Source: Acetivibrio alkalicellulosi (lineage in GTDB: Bacteria; Bacillota; Clostridia; Acetivibrionales; Acetivibrionaceae). Taken from it: 50,914 nucleotides of DNA. Position 1 is the stretch's first letter. Every line of letters begins with the position of its first letter. Made by a program: the position numbers and the translations under genes. Below are positions 35,439 to 44,794 of this stretch, piece after piece. The notes under the pieces are model-generated. The model had not been told where the DNA came from. It made no database searches and saw only the letters and a program-made list of their open reading frames with translations. The stretch covers positions 369,928 to 420,841 of the forward strand of contig VLTH01000002.1 of the NCBI GenBank assembly GCA_008125075.1, written 5' to 3'.

Positions 35439-36712
35439 ATATTCTACTTATCAGACCAAGACCCCATAAGGACACAATTGGCCTTCAAAGTGTAATGATT
35501 TGTGAGCCATTAGAGCTTATGCAGCTATCTTCTGTGTTAAAACAAAATGGACATGTGGTAAATATTATTGATATGATAATTGAAAAAAAGCCAGTTGATT
35601 ATTTTGTAAAAAAATTTAATCCTGATGTATTAGGGATAACTGGATATATTAGTCATGTTGGAGTTATAAAAGATTATGCTAAGAAAATTAAGTTATGTTC
35701 AAAGGATATAAAGGTATTGGTTGGAGGGGTTCATGCAAAGGTTTGCCCGGAAGATTTTATTGATGAAAATATTGATTATGTATGTAGGAGTGCAGATGAT
35801 TTTTATGATTTTTCAAGGTGTAAAGTTAGAAAAAATATCTTACCAGACCGGGAGATAACGAAAAAATATCAAAATATGTACTATTATTTATTTCAAAGAA
35901 AATGCGCACTTATAAAGACATCATTTGGATGTCCCTATAATTGCAATTTTTGTTTTTGTAAAGAGATATCTTCATATTCTGCAAGACAAATAGATGATGT
36001 TATTAGAGAAATTAAAACCATATCTCAGGAAGAGATATATATTGTTGATGATGATTTTTTGTTCAATAGAAAAAGGCTTTTGGAGTTTTATCAGAAATTA
36101 AAGGAAAATGATATACATAAACACTACTTAGTTTATGGCAGGGCAGATTTTATTTCAAAAAATGAAGATATTATTGAAAAGCTAAAGGAAGTGGGCCTAT
36201 CAGCTGTAATTGTTGGAATTGAGGCATCAAGCCAGGAAGAGCTAGATTCTTACAATAAGAATGTACAAATTGATGATAATGTAGAGGCTATAAGAATTTT
36301 AAGAAAACATAATATAGAATGTTATGCAACTGTTATTTTAGGAATTGATTGGGGTAAGAGTGATTTTAAGAGGCTTTATAATTTTATTAAGAAAAACAGG
36401 CTAGTTTTTGTCAATCTTCAGCCATTTACTCCTATGCCTCGCACACCATATTTTGATGAGTACAAAAATAAACTAATAATTCCCTATGATGAACACGAAA
36501 AGTGGGATATGGCACATCTTGTAGTAAAGCCTGGTAAATTAAGCATTAGAGCATATTATTATCAAATTATAAGCCTTTACTATAAAATAACTATGTCACC
36601 AAAAAACATTATTTATATGATAAAAAGATACTCATTAAAAACAGTAATGATGTTATCTTGTGGAGCGTTAGCAATAACTTGGCAGTATATAAAAAAAATA
36701 ATAAAGGGGTAA
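35435..36712 (+). CDS. Cobalamin-binding-type radical SAM protein 1
   Basis: A 425-residue protein starting at ATG 35435 in the ATGA overlap. A Rossmann-like B12-binding-type domain (about 1-125: MNILLIRPRP, DVLGITGYISHVGVI, KVLVGGVHAKVCPEDF) precedes the radical SAM core with the 4Fe-4S cluster motif CPYNCNFC (C166, C170, C173). Then come IVDDDFLFNRKRL and VGIEASSQEEL, and a basic C-terminal region with hydrophobic stretches. Members of this class do methylations, ring closures or C-C bond steps on unactivated carbons. The DxHxxG cobalamin motif is absent, as in many class B enzymes. It is a close paralogue of the next gene. Confidence 0.9.
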   Translation: MNILLIRPRPHKDTIGLQSVMICEPLELMQLSSVLKQNGHVVNIIDMIIEKKPVDYFVKKFNPDVLGITGYISHVGVIKDYAKKIKLCSKDIKVLVGGVHAKVCPEDFIDENIDYVCRSADDFYDFSRCKVRKNILPDREITKKYQNMYYYLFQRKCALIKTSFGCPYNCNFCFCKEISSYSARQIDDVIREIKTISQEEIYIVDDDFLFNRKRLLEFYQKLKENDIHKHYLVYGRADFISKNEDIIEKLKEVGLSAVIVGIEASSQEELDSYNKNVQIDDNVEAIRILRKHNIECYATVILGIDWGKSDFKRLYNFIKKNRLVFVNLQPFTPMPRTPYFDEYKNKLIIPYDEHEKWDMAHLVVKPGKLSIRAYYYQIISLYYKITMSPKNIIYMIKRYSLKTVMMLSCGALAITWQYIKKIIKG

Positions 36713-36726
36713 GGATTAGCTAAAAT

Positions 36727-38085
36727 ATGAAAGTACTCTTAATCAGACCACATGCGCCAAATAAATTAAACTTTACTAAGATTCTAGATAATGAGCCTTT
36801 AGAGTTAGAATACCTACATACAGCTTTAAAGGCTAAAGGTATTGAGGATTATATTTATGATGGGTTAATTGAAGAAACGACAGTTAAAGACACTATTATA
36901 AGAGAAAAGCCAGATGTTGTTGCAATTACAGGATATATCACTCAACAAAACCTTATGATAAAATTTTGCAGCATTTCTAAAGAAATTAATCCTAGTATTA
37001 AAACAATAGTAGGTGGTGTTCATGCACAGCGCAATTTTGAAGTCTTTTTTAATGATAGCATTGATTATGTTTACCGCAGTGAAAGTGTTGATGATTTTGC
37101 AAAACTTATATTAATTATTAAAGAGGGAAATGAAAAGGTTGAAAAATTAAAAATAATAAATGGTCTGTGTTTTAAAGAACAGGGGAAATATATAAAAAAC
37201 CAATTAACACCAATTGATATAAATGAGTTGCCCATCCCTGACAGAGAGCACTTTTATAAAAATAAATCAAAGTTTAGGTATTTAGATTTAACAGAAGTTG
37301 CAACAATTAAAACGGCTTTTTCCTGTCCCTATAGTTGTAATTTTTGCTATTGTACTTTGCTTAATGGGGGTAAATATCAAGCCAGAGACTTAAATCTTGT
37401 TATGGAAGAATTAAAAAATTTAGATTGTCAAAATGTTCAGATTGCGGATGATGACTTTTTAATAGATAAAGATCGTTTGTGGGAGTTTATAAGGCTTATT
37501 AAGGAAAACAATATTCAAAAAACTTTTATTTGCTATTCAAGAGCAGATTTTGTTTGTGAAAATGAGGATATTATAAAAGCATTAGCAGACATTGGCTTTA
37601 AATACTTTTTAGTAGGACTTGAAGCAGTTGATGATAGTGAGTTAAAAGGCTTTAACAAGCAAACAAGTGTGGACATGAATGAGCGCTGTGTTAAAATAAT
37701 TAATTCAACTTCTTCAAAGTGTATAGCTCTAATGATAGTACCTATTGATGCAGATAAGAAATATTTCGATAACTTATATAGGTGGGTAAAGAAAGTCAAT
37801 GTAAAATATGTTACAGTGTCTATTTTTACGCCTATACCTGGAACTCCCCTTTTTGACCAATATAAAGACAAAATAACTTCAGAAGACCCAGAAGATTGGG
37901 ATTTTCTGCATTTGGTACTAGAGCCTACAAAGCTTTCAAGACAGAGCTTTTATAGAGAATATAATAAGCTTTTTATGCGATTATACAAAATAGCAAAAAA
38001 AACAGGGATATATGACTTTATGGATTTAAAATATTATAAAAACATGTTAACAGATTATTTAAAGAGAAGAATGAGGGGGGATTAA
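36727..38085 (+). CDS. Cobalamin-binding-type radical SAM protein 2
   Basis: A 452-residue paralogue of the preceding protein (same openings ILLIRP/VLLIRP, EPLELE.L, ITGYI, VGGVHA, DDDFL, VGLEAVD). The N-terminal B12-binding-type domain covers about 1-130 and the cluster motif CPYSCNFC is C200, C204, C207. Residues SIFTPIPGTPLFDQYKDK near the C-terminus match the equivalent stretch in protein 1. It starts 14 nt after it. Tandem duplication followed by specialisation is likely, so the two probably act on successive positions or successive intermediates of one product. The exact chemistry is unknown. Confidence 0.9.
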   Translation: MKVLLIRPHAPNKLNFTKILDNEPLELEYLHTALKAKGIEDYIYDGLIEETTVKDTIIREKPDVVAITGYITQQNLMIKFCSISKEINPSIKTIVGGVHAQRNFEVFFNDSIDYVYRSESVDDFAKLILIIKEGNEKVEKLKIINGLCFKEQGKYIKNQLTPIDINELPIPDREHFYKNKSKFRYLDLTEVATIKTAFSCPYSCNFCYCTLLNGGKYQARDLNLVMEELKNLDCQNVQIADDDFLIDKDRLWEFIRLIKENNIQKTFICYSRADFVCENEDIIKALADIGFKYFLVGLEAVDDSELKGFNKQTSVDMNERCVKIINSTSSKCIALMIVPIDADKKYFDNLYRWVKKVNVKYVTVSIFTPIPGTPLFDQYKDKITSEDPEDWDFLHLVLEPTKLSRQSFYREYNKLFMRLYKIAKKTGIYDFMDLKYYKNMLTDYLKRRMRGD

Positions 38086-39396
38086 ATGAAAATTTACTTT
38101 ATTCAGTCCACTCCTTATTATGGAGGCAACAAACTAGTTAAAAAAAAGAGACTTTATTTTGTTGGACTAGCTCCGGCAATTTTAGCATCTTTAGTACCTC
38201 ACTGTGAGTTTGAAGTTTGTCTTGAAACAATTGATGAGGTAGACTTTAAAACCGATGCAGATATTATTGCAATATCTGGTATGGGACATGCTATAATTAG
38301 GAGTATTGATATTGCAAAAGAGTTTAAGAAAAAAGGCAAGACGGTTGTTATGGGTGGATATATGGCAAGTCTTATGCCTAAAGAAGCAAAAAAATATTGT
38401 GATAGTGTGATTATAGGAGATGGGGAATTAAGTTTTCCTCAAATGATTAAAGACTATCAAAGTGGAAATCTTAAGCCTTTTTATAATATGCCTATTAAAG
38501 AATTAACATATCCTCTTCCTAAATATGAACTGCTAACAAAAAAGAAAATAGGTAAATTTCTTCCTGTTCAAGCAGGTAGGGGGTGCCCGAATTCCTGTAG
38601 TTTTTGCTCAGTTTATTGCCTATATAAAAACACATACTTAAAACGAGATGTAAAAGAAGTTATTAGGGATATTAAAAGGATAAAAGAGCTTGGGTATAGG
38701 AAGTTTTTGCTTTTAGACGATAATATTTTTTCAGATATACCCTATTTAATGGAGCTTTTAGAGGAGATAAAAAAACTTAAAATGAAATGGATATCCCAAT
38801 GCTCTATTTCAATAGCTGATAATAAAGAGGTATTAAAAGCTGTTTATGAAAGTGGATGTGAAGGACTATCCTTTGGTTTAGAAAGTATTTCTCAAGAAAG
38901 TTTAAATTCAATGGATAAATCATGGGCTAATGTTAAGAGGTATAATGAGCAGATAAAAAAAATCACTCAAGCAGGTATTGATGTTTCTACAGAAATGGTT
39001 GTTGGCTCTGATGGAGATACACTTTTAAGTATTTCAAAAACAGCAGATTTTATTGTAGAAAATAAAATAGTTATACCAAGGTTCTACATCCTAACACCTA
39101 TTCCGGGCACAGTGTTTTTTGAGCAGATGAAAGAGCAAAACAGGATTATTAACTATGAAATATATAGCTATAATGGAACTAGTGCAGTACACAAACCTTT
39201 AAATATGACAGGTGAGGAATTAACTAATGCTTATTGGGATCTATATAAAAAAGTGTTTACTATAAATGCAATATTAAAAAGAACTGTCTTAAGAAAAGAC
39301 TTTTTAAAACATCCATTAAAATATATTTTTTATATGTATATTAACTTTTTTTATCGGTACCAGATTAATAGGGGCATTACTCCAAACATAATATAG
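38086..39396 (+). CDS. Cobalamin-binding-type radical SAM protein 3
   Basis: A 436-residue protein of a different branch from its two neighbours. It has the classic B12-binding-type segment ISGMGHAIIRSIDIAKEFKK followed by VVMGGYMASLMPKEAKKYCDSVIIGDGE (about 63-115), then the cluster motif CPNSCSFC (C167, C171, C174), LLDDNIFSD and LSFGLESISQESL. The C-terminal part contains hydrophobic and aromatic stretches (IFYMYINFFYRYQ), suggesting membrane association or a lipid-like substrate. GGGGG precedes the ATG, which directly follows the previous stop codon. Methyl transfer or carbon-skeleton chemistry is possible; the substrate is unknown. Confidence 0.9.
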   Translation: MKIYFIQSTPYYGGNKLVKKKRLYFVGLAPAILASLVPHCEFEVCLETIDEVDFKTDADIIAISGMGHAIIRSIDIAKEFKKKGKTVVMGGYMASLMPKEAKKYCDSVIIGDGELSFPQMIKDYQSGNLKPFYNMPIKELTYPLPKYELLTKKKIGKFLPVQAGRGCPNSCSFCSVYCLYKNTYLKRDVKEVIRDIKRIKELGYRKFLLLDDNIFSDIPYLMELLEEIKKLKMKWISQCSISIADNKEVLKAVYESGCEGLSFGLESISQESLNSMDKSWANVKRYNEQIKKITQAGIDVSTEMVVGSDGDTLLSISKTADFIVENKIVIPRFYILTPIPGTVFFEQMKEQNRIINYEIYSYNGTSAVHKPLNMTGEELTNAYWDLYKKVFTINAILKRTVLRKDFLKHPLKYIFYMYINFFYRYQINRGITPNII

Positions 39397-39405
39397 GGGG
39401 AAACT

Positions 39406-40488
39406 ATGGAGCTTAAACATATTCGATCATTAAAAGAATACAAAGAATTTTATAGACAGGTTTACTTTAAAGACAGTAATTTTAAAGATAACAAAACAAA
39501 TCTCCTTCCTATAGTGTGCGAAAAAAATTCTGCATTTTATAAAGGGTCAGATCAAGAAATGATTGCCGTTATAGAAGAGGGTAATGTTATTTGTCAATGT
39601 GTTTTAATCAATCATAGTCAATACAAAGAAGCTGTTTTTATGGCTTTTTTCGAAGCTCTTTCTGGAAAACATGAAGGGGTAAAATTGTTAATCAATTATG
39701 CTATAGATTTTGGTAAAAGGAGAGGTTGTACAAAAATCATAGCGGGAATTGATGGTCATCCAAATAATTCTATTGGGTTTTTAGTTTCTAATTTGACACC
39801 TCCAACTTTTGGAGAATGCTATAATAAAAGATACTATGCTCATTACTTCAGTGATTTTAATAAAATTGATTTAGTTAGTTTTATTGGGGATTATAATAAA
39901 GTAAAAGCTACTATTGATGAGGATTTTAATAGACATAGTGATTCTTTTAACCAATTTGATATTGAGTATGGAGATTTTTCATTAAAAGGATTTGAAAAAA
40001 CAATTAAAATATACACTGATTTGAGCAATAAAATTTTTGTAAATCATAGGGATGTTTATTATCGTAGTTATGAAGAAGATTATGAGTTGTTTTTTTCAAT
40101 GAGAATGATTCTTAAAAATGAAAACTTGATTTTTGTAAAAAAAGCAGGTGAGTATATAGGTTTTTGCTTTTGGTATCCTGATTTTAATGAACTTATAGGA
40201 ATAAACAAATACTTTGGAGTGACTGGATTTATAAAATATAAAATTTTAGGTAAGATACCATGCAAAATGAAAATGGTAGAGATAGGAGTTGTGCCCCAAT
40301 ATCAAAATAAAGGACTTGTTCTTATGTTGTTTAAAAATGCCATTGATATTGTGGCAAATAAATATCCTAAAACAAAAAAAATAGTAAGCAGCTGGATTTT
40401 ATCTGAAAATAAAAAATCCACACTTTTTACAAGAAGATATACTAAGGAATTATACAAGGAGTATGTGTATTATGAAAAAAGTATTTGA
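39406..40488 (+). CDS. GNAT-family acyltransferase-like protein
   Basis: A 360-residue protein, larger than a single GNAT domain. The C-terminal half has the acetyl-CoA-binding core (KMVEIGVVPQYQNKGLVLMLFKNAIDI, about 286-312), while the N-terminal half (AVIEEGNVICQCVLIN ... ALSGKHEGVKLLINYAIDFGKRRGCTKIIAG) looks like a second, degenerate GNAT fold. AGGGGGAA is the ribosome binding site. It sits nine nt after radical SAM protein 3 and overlaps the next start by 17 nt. A role in N-acylating an amino compound made by the operon is inferred; the substrate is unknown. Confidence 0.78.
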   Translation: MELKHIRSLKEYKEFYRQVYFKDSNFKDNKTNLLPIVCEKNSAFYKGSDQEMIAVIEEGNVICQCVLINHSQYKEAVFMAFFEALSGKHEGVKLLINYAIDFGKRRGCTKIIAGIDGHPNNSIGFLVSNLTPPTFGECYNKRYYAHYFSDFNKIDLVSFIGDYNKVKATIDEDFNRHSDSFNQFDIEYGDFSLKGFEKTIKIYTDLSNKIFVNHRDVYYRSYEEDYELFFSMRMILKNENLIFVKKAGEYIGFCFWYPDFNELIGINKYFGVTGFIKYKILGKIPCKMKMVEIGVVPQYQNKGLVLMLFKNAIDIVANKYPKTKKIVSSWILSENKKSTLFTRRYTKELYKEYVYYEKSI

Positions 40489-41476
40489 AGGAGAGGTATT
40501 TGAAGATTGTCCAGATGAATGGGAAAAAAGAATTGACAACTCTTTTTGGTTAAAGCCGGACATTTTAGAAGCTTCAAAATATAGAGATACTTCTTTTAGA
40601 TATGTTGTTCATAAAAAATATATATGCTGTGAATACACTAAAAAGATAAATCTGTTTACTTTTGGCAAGTTCAAATTAAATATTCCTATAACATTTATAG
40701 CCTTGCCCTTTTCAATTGACCAGCCAGGGTTTTATGGGGATGTAAATGAGATTATAGAAGATTATAAAAAACGGAAAGGATTTTTTTTGCTTTTAAATTT
40801 AAAGGATGTCAATTCTATTAATAAAAAGTATCCAACAGGCTATACACTTTGGACCTGTATTTTTGAAAATAGGTTTGAAAGTTTTGACCATTATATTTTG
40901 AGCATAAGAAGCAACTATCGAAGAAGGATTGCCATTGCTCAAAAAAAGGGAAGTTGTTTAATTGTAAGAAAGATTAACTGTAAGGACTATGATGATAGGC
41001 TACATAAGCTATACTTAAATGTATTGGACAATTCTCAATATCCCATTGAGAGGCTAAAAAAAGAATTTTTTCAAACAGTTGATATTGACATATATGTATT
41101 TTATAAAGATGAAATTCCAGTGGCATTTATTTCAACAAAGATGGTTAAAAATACACTGCATTTTATTTTTGGTGGAATGGATTATAGACTTCGAGACCAA
41201 TTTGACTTATACTATAATATGCTTTTAGAAATTGTGAAACTTGGAATTAGCCTAAAATGTAAAAAAATTAATTTTGGGCAAACAGGAGAGATATCAAAAT
41301 CCCGAATAGGATGTATATTTGAAAAACGCTACATGGTTGGATTTAGTAGCAATACTTTTTTAAATACTATTGTTAAATGTTTAAAGCCATTTATTGAATA
41401 TAAAAAGCCCAGAGTAAATCACAAGGTGTTTAAAGATTTGAGGCAGAAGGGAGATATGGAGAAGTTTTATGAATAG
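40472..41476 (+). CDS. FemAB/GNAT-like transferase (Acetyltransf_6 type)
   Basis: A 334-residue protein starting at ATG 40472 (AAGGAG 10 nt upstream), inside the end of the previous gene. Segments FDHYILSIRSNYRRRIAIAQKKG, VFYKDEIPVAFISTKMVKNTLHFIFGGMDYRL and YYNMLLEIVKLGISLKCKKINFGQTGE follow the pattern of BioF2-like/FemAB-type acyl or aminoacyl transferases that build peptide or lipid conjugates. It is coupled at both ends (17-nt and 8-nt overlaps), so it is an integral part of the operon. Whether it uses acyl-CoA or aminoacyl-tRNA cannot be told. Confidence 0.75.
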   Translation: MKKVFEGEVFEDCPDEWEKRIDNSFWLKPDILEASKYRDTSFRYVVHKKYICCEYTKKINLFTFGKFKLNIPITFIALPFSIDQPGFYGDVNEIIEDYKKRKGFFLLLNLKDVNSINKKYPTGYTLWTCIFENRFESFDHYILSIRSNYRRRIAIAQKKGSCLIVRKINCKDYDDRLHKLYLNVLDNSQYPIERLKKEFFQTVDIDIYVFYKDEIPVAFISTKMVKNTLHFIFGGMDYRLRDQFDLYYNMLLEIVKLGISLKCKKINFGQTGEISKSRIGCIFEKRYMVGFSSNTFLNTIVKCLKPFIEYKKPRVNHKVFKDLRQKGDMEKFYE

Positions 41477-42215
41477 TACCGTTCAAAATAAAGAGGAGTT
41501 TAAAATAAAAACCGGGATAGATGTAGACAAATATGTGTCTCAGGATTTACTAGATGGCTTGATAAAAAATATTGAAAAAATATTTTCTGTGTTATTTACA
41601 TTAATACTACCAGCTATTATTGCTAACGCAATATTTATTCCTTTATCAGTATATATTGGATTTACTTTTGACTCGTATGTTAAAGCTATTATATTTTTTC
41701 TAGTATCATTAATAATATCTGTTATTGGCTGCGGAATTTTAGGAATAAGAAATGCAGTGAAAAAAACAAGCGAAGGCATTATAAATATATTAAACTATAC
41801 ATTTAAAATATTTTTAAAAACATATGAAATTATAGAAAATGAGGGAAGACAAAAATCCCTGTCTTCTCTAGAATTGTTTTGTGTTATAACTGTAAATATT
41901 GTATTACCAATAATCAAGCTTGTAATAAAGAAAAAATTATTTTTTATTGGAGTATTTTTATACTTCATTTTAGAAAAGATAGTTTTAAAAGCTCTTGAAC
42001 CTATAATTAATAAGCTAAACGCCTCAACGAAGGATACTGATGCTTCAAATGAAAAGGTGGAAAAAATTGAAGAAGATATAAAACCATTTTTAGAAGGAGG
42101 ATTTAAAATTGTTCGAACCTCATCTAAAATCTTCACAACTATATTGGGGATAATAGGTGTTGGTGTTGTTATTTTAGGATTGGCTATTGAAGTAATTCTT
42201 TTAGTTATTTATTAG
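41469..42215 (+). CDS. Hypothetical membrane protein closing the radical SAM operon
   Basis: A 248-residue protein overlapping the transferase gene by 8 nt. A soluble N-terminus of about 40 residues is followed by helices at about 42-65 and 70-93, a charged segment, further helices at about 135-175, an acidic segment (KDTDASNEKVEKIEED) and a final helix at about 222-246. I recognise no family. Its place as last gene suggests a scaffold, transport or immunity role for a membrane-associated product, but that is only inference. Confidence 0.7.
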   Translation: MNSTVQNKEEFKIKTGIDVDKYVSQDLLDGLIKNIEKIFSVLFTLILPAIIANAIFIPLSVYIGFTFDSYVKAIIFFLVSLIISVIGCGILGIRNAVKKTSEGIINILNYTFKIFLKTYEIIENEGRQKSLSSLELFCVITVNIVLPIIKLVIKKKLFFIGVFLYFILEKIVLKALEPIINKLNASTKDTDASNEKVEKIEEDIKPFLEGGFKIVRTSSKIFTTILGIIGVGVVILGLAIEVILLVIY

Positions 42216-42337
42216 CAGTACATCATCTATATCATATTATAAAAAATATTGATTAAATAATATTTAAAGTGGGTACATATTGTTAATGGAATGCTATTTT
42301 ATAGCTAAAATTTCGTATAAGGGGGAATTTGAAAAAT

Positions 42338-43084
42338 ATGGAGGGATTGCTTTATAGTTTATTGGCTGGAGTATCTACTACCCTTGGTGTTGTTGTGTTA
42401 TTGATACTAGGAAAGCCTGGAAACAAACTGCTAGCCTCCTTTTTAGGTTTTGCTGGAGGCATTATGATTGCTGTTTCTGTTTTTGAACTAATTCCAGAAG
42501 CTATAGAACTTGGTTCATTGACAAGTGCTGTTATTGGATTTATTCTTGGAGCGGGAATGATGTTTTCACTTGATAAAATTGTTCCACATTCTCATATGTC
42601 TAACAGTGACAATATAGTTGTTGAAAACCCTGAAAGAATGCAAAAAGTAAAAAGTCCAATGTTAAGAACAGGTTATCTTATTTTATTTGGTATTGCTCTT
42701 CATAATTTACCCGAGGGTTTAGCTATAGGTGCTGGTCTAGAAGCTAGTCCAGAGTTAGGCTTGGTTATTGCCATAGCAATAGCCCTTCACAATATACCTG
42801 AGGGATTAGCAATTTCAGGACCTTTAAAGGCAGGTGGAGTTCCCATAGCAAAAATATTCCTATTTACTCTTTTAGCAGGTTTAATGACTCCTGTTGGAAC
42901 TGCTATTGGTTTAATATTCTTTAGGATATCTCCCGTTTTTGTAGGTGCATCTTTGTCCTTTGCAGCAGGAGCTATGGTTTATATTGTTAATGATGAACTA
43001 ATTCCACAGGCAAATGGAATGCACAGTCATCTTGCCAATGCAGGATTAATTTTTGGACTTATGTTAGGATTAGTAATTTTTTAA
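42338..43084 (+). CDS. ZIP-family divalent metal transporter
   Basis: A 248-residue ZIP (ZupT-like) protein with about eight membrane helices. The paired metal-site motifs HNLPEG (helix 4) and HNIPEG (helix 5) are intact, and a His-containing loop PHSHMS lies between helices 3 and 4. Expected role is uptake of zinc or other divalent ions into the cell; members of this GufA-like branch are not all characterised. ATG 42338 is used because GGGGGA lies 11 nt before it; TTG 42329 is too close. It is a single gene ending before a strong terminator. Confidence 0.92.
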   Translation: MEGLLYSLLAGVSTTLGVVVLLILGKPGNKLLASFLGFAGGIMIAVSVFELIPEAIELGSLTSAVIGFILGAGMMFSLDKIVPHSHMSNSDNIVVENPERMQKVKSPMLRTGYLILFGIALHNLPEGLAIGAGLEASPELGLVIAIAIALHNIPEGLAISGPLKAGGVPIAKIFLFTLLAGLMTPVGTAIGLIFFRISPVFVGASLSFAAGAMVYIVNDELIPQANGMHSHLANAGLIFGLMLGLVIF

Positions 43085-43213
43085 TTTTAGATTTTAATAT
43101 AGAATAAGTGCAGGTTAGAATAGACTTTAGTATAGTTATATTTGAATTAATTCTATTAAGGCTTAACATAAGTTTCAAATGCTATCGTTCTATTATTAGG
43201 TTAAACATAAAAT

Positions 43214-43266
43214 CTCCTTCTTAGCATTAATTACTTAGTAATCATTGCCAAGAAGGAGGCTTTTTA
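43214..43266 (+). terminator. Intrinsic terminator after the ZIP gene
   Basis: CTCCTTCTT (43214-43222) and AAGAAGGAG (43250-43258) pair, extended by GCA/TTGC, and T5 follows at 43261-43265. A-rich sequence precedes the left arm, so it may also work for the convergent Rpn gene. Confidence 0.75.
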
Positions 43267-43337
43267 ATCTTTCCATACACAAAAATTTATAGATCGCCAA
43301 AGCGACTTTAATTATATCAAAAGTATTAATTTTGTTA

Positions 43338-44411
43338 CTAAATATATTTTTTTACATCATCTAAGCTTTTGTATTCAAAGATGCTATCGATTATAATCTC
43401 TAGAATTTCAGGATCTAGTTGTACTATCTTATCTTTTGATTCTTCGGGTAATTTTCCAAATTTCTTAATCAATAACCTTATTGCTGTTTTGGAAAGAGTT
43501 TCCTTCTTCTCTTCTTTTCTTCCTTCCTGTATTCCTTCCTGTAGTCCTTTTTGTATTCCTTCCTGTAGTCCTTTTTGTATTCCTTCTTGTATTCCTTTTT
43601 GTATTCCTTCTTGCCTTCCTTCTTGTCTTAATTGTTCAGCTAAAGTCATCACAACTTCACTCCCTTCTGGATAAGTTTTTTCAATATTTTTAACAATATC
43701 ATTAATATCTTCTTTAGTTAACCTCTGCCCAGCATTTAATATATACCTCATAAAGGTTTCAAAGTATTCAATTCCTGTCTGTTGATCATCTAGTTTGCTT
43801 AAGTATTCCACTGCTCTTAAAACTGTCATTCTAACAACATTACTATCTTTAGAGAATATATCCCTAAAAATAGTAAGCAAAATTCTAAGTTGAATTTCTC
43901 CCTTTATTTGCTCATCTGTATATTTGGATAAGTCATAAATCAAATACTCATAATCTGGAATAAATTTTTTTACATTTTCCGATAGTTCATTATATCCATT
44001 TATCATTTCTCCTAATCTAGTATTGACTTTCCATTCATCAATCCCATGATATATAACTAAAGGAATTATCATAGGTAGTTCATCTTTTTTCTCTTTCTTT
44101 ATTTTTGCTTCCCAAATTTCAATCATATACTTTAAAAGCTGAAATGATATATTTTTGCTAATGTAGCTTTTGTGCTCAAAAAGAAAATATATATAACCTT
44201 CTCTTTTATTAATATTTACCCTAAAAAGCATGTCTGAAAATACTTCCTGAAGATCTTCATTGATAAAACTATCTTTCTGAGGCTCCAGTGTATTTAAATC
44301 TATAATATTTATAATGCTTTGTGGTAAATAATTGCTCATAAAATCTTTTGCAACTGCTTTATTTGAAAAAACTTCTTTAAAGAATTTATCATGGGGATTC
44401 TGTATTTTCAT
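43338..44411 (-). CDS. Rpn-family recombination-promoting nuclease (PD-(D/E)XK)
   Basis: A 357-residue protein of the Rpn/transposase_31 family: NPHDKFFKEVFSNKAVAKDFMSNYLP at the N-terminus, then catalytic D in EVFSDMLFRV and EHK in YFLFEHKSY (the D...E-x-K nuclease motif). These are small DNases shown in E. coli RpnA to stimulate RecA-independent recombination. A run of QEGIQKG units (about 270-300) links to a C-terminal DUF4351-like helical domain (LSKTAIRLLIKKFGKLPEE). Divergent from a second family member 383 nt away. Confidence 0.88.
   Translation of the reverse strand: MKIQNPHDKFFKEVFSNKAVAKDFMSNYLPQSIINIIDLNTLEPQKDSFINEDLQEVFSDMLFRVNINKREGYIYFLFEHKSYISKNISFQLLKYMIEIWEAKIKKEKKDELPMIIPLVIYHGIDEWKVNTRLGEMINGYNELSENVKKFIPDYEYLIYDLSKYTDEQIKGEIQLRILLTIFRDIFSKDSNVVRMTVLRAVEYLSKLDDQQTGIEYFETFMRYILNAGQRLTKEDINDIVKNIEKTYPEGSEVVMTLAEQLRQEGRQEGIQKGIQEGIQKGLQEGIQKGLQEGIQEGRKEEKKETLSKTAIRLLIKKFGKLPEESKDKIVQLDPEILEIIIDSIFEYKSLDDVKKYI
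43525..43626 (-). repeat. 12-bp-based tandem repeat in the Rpn gene
   Basis: Imperfect units of the type TTCCTTCTTGTA (plus strand) encode the EGIQKG-rich linker of the nuclease. Some units pair into 36-bp higher-order repeats, so length variation between strains is expected. Confidence 0.8.
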
Positions 44412-44794
44412 CTCATCACCTGCCTATTTCTATTATATCACTTAACCATGTATTATAAAATGAAATTTTTATTTTTGGCATAAAAATTTACTTATATTTA
44501 CCAAAGACTTAAATACTTATCACAACAATAATCTTAAAGTCAAAGAAGGTTTTTAAATGACAACCAGTCGGCAATAACAGTACAAAAACTATTTATTTTA
44601 TCAAAAAAAGTCTTAATTGGGTAACGGGTAAGAGAACGGGTAAGACTTCAACTGGCCCAACAAATAAACTTATTGGAACAGAGTGAAAGATTGTTTTTTG
44701 AAAACTTTGAGAGGTTAATTATATAAAACAACTATGTTAATTAAACGATTTTTTTGGTAAAATAATAGTATAGATCAAAAGGAGAGCGTGAATT
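44412..44794. other. Divergent intergenic region between two Rpn genes
   Basis: No gene is visible. An 11-bp direct repeat AACGGGTAAGA occurs at 44623-44633 and 44635-44645. An AAAGGAGAG ribosome binding site precedes the plus-strand ATG. Nothing else could be assigned. Confidence 0.4.
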
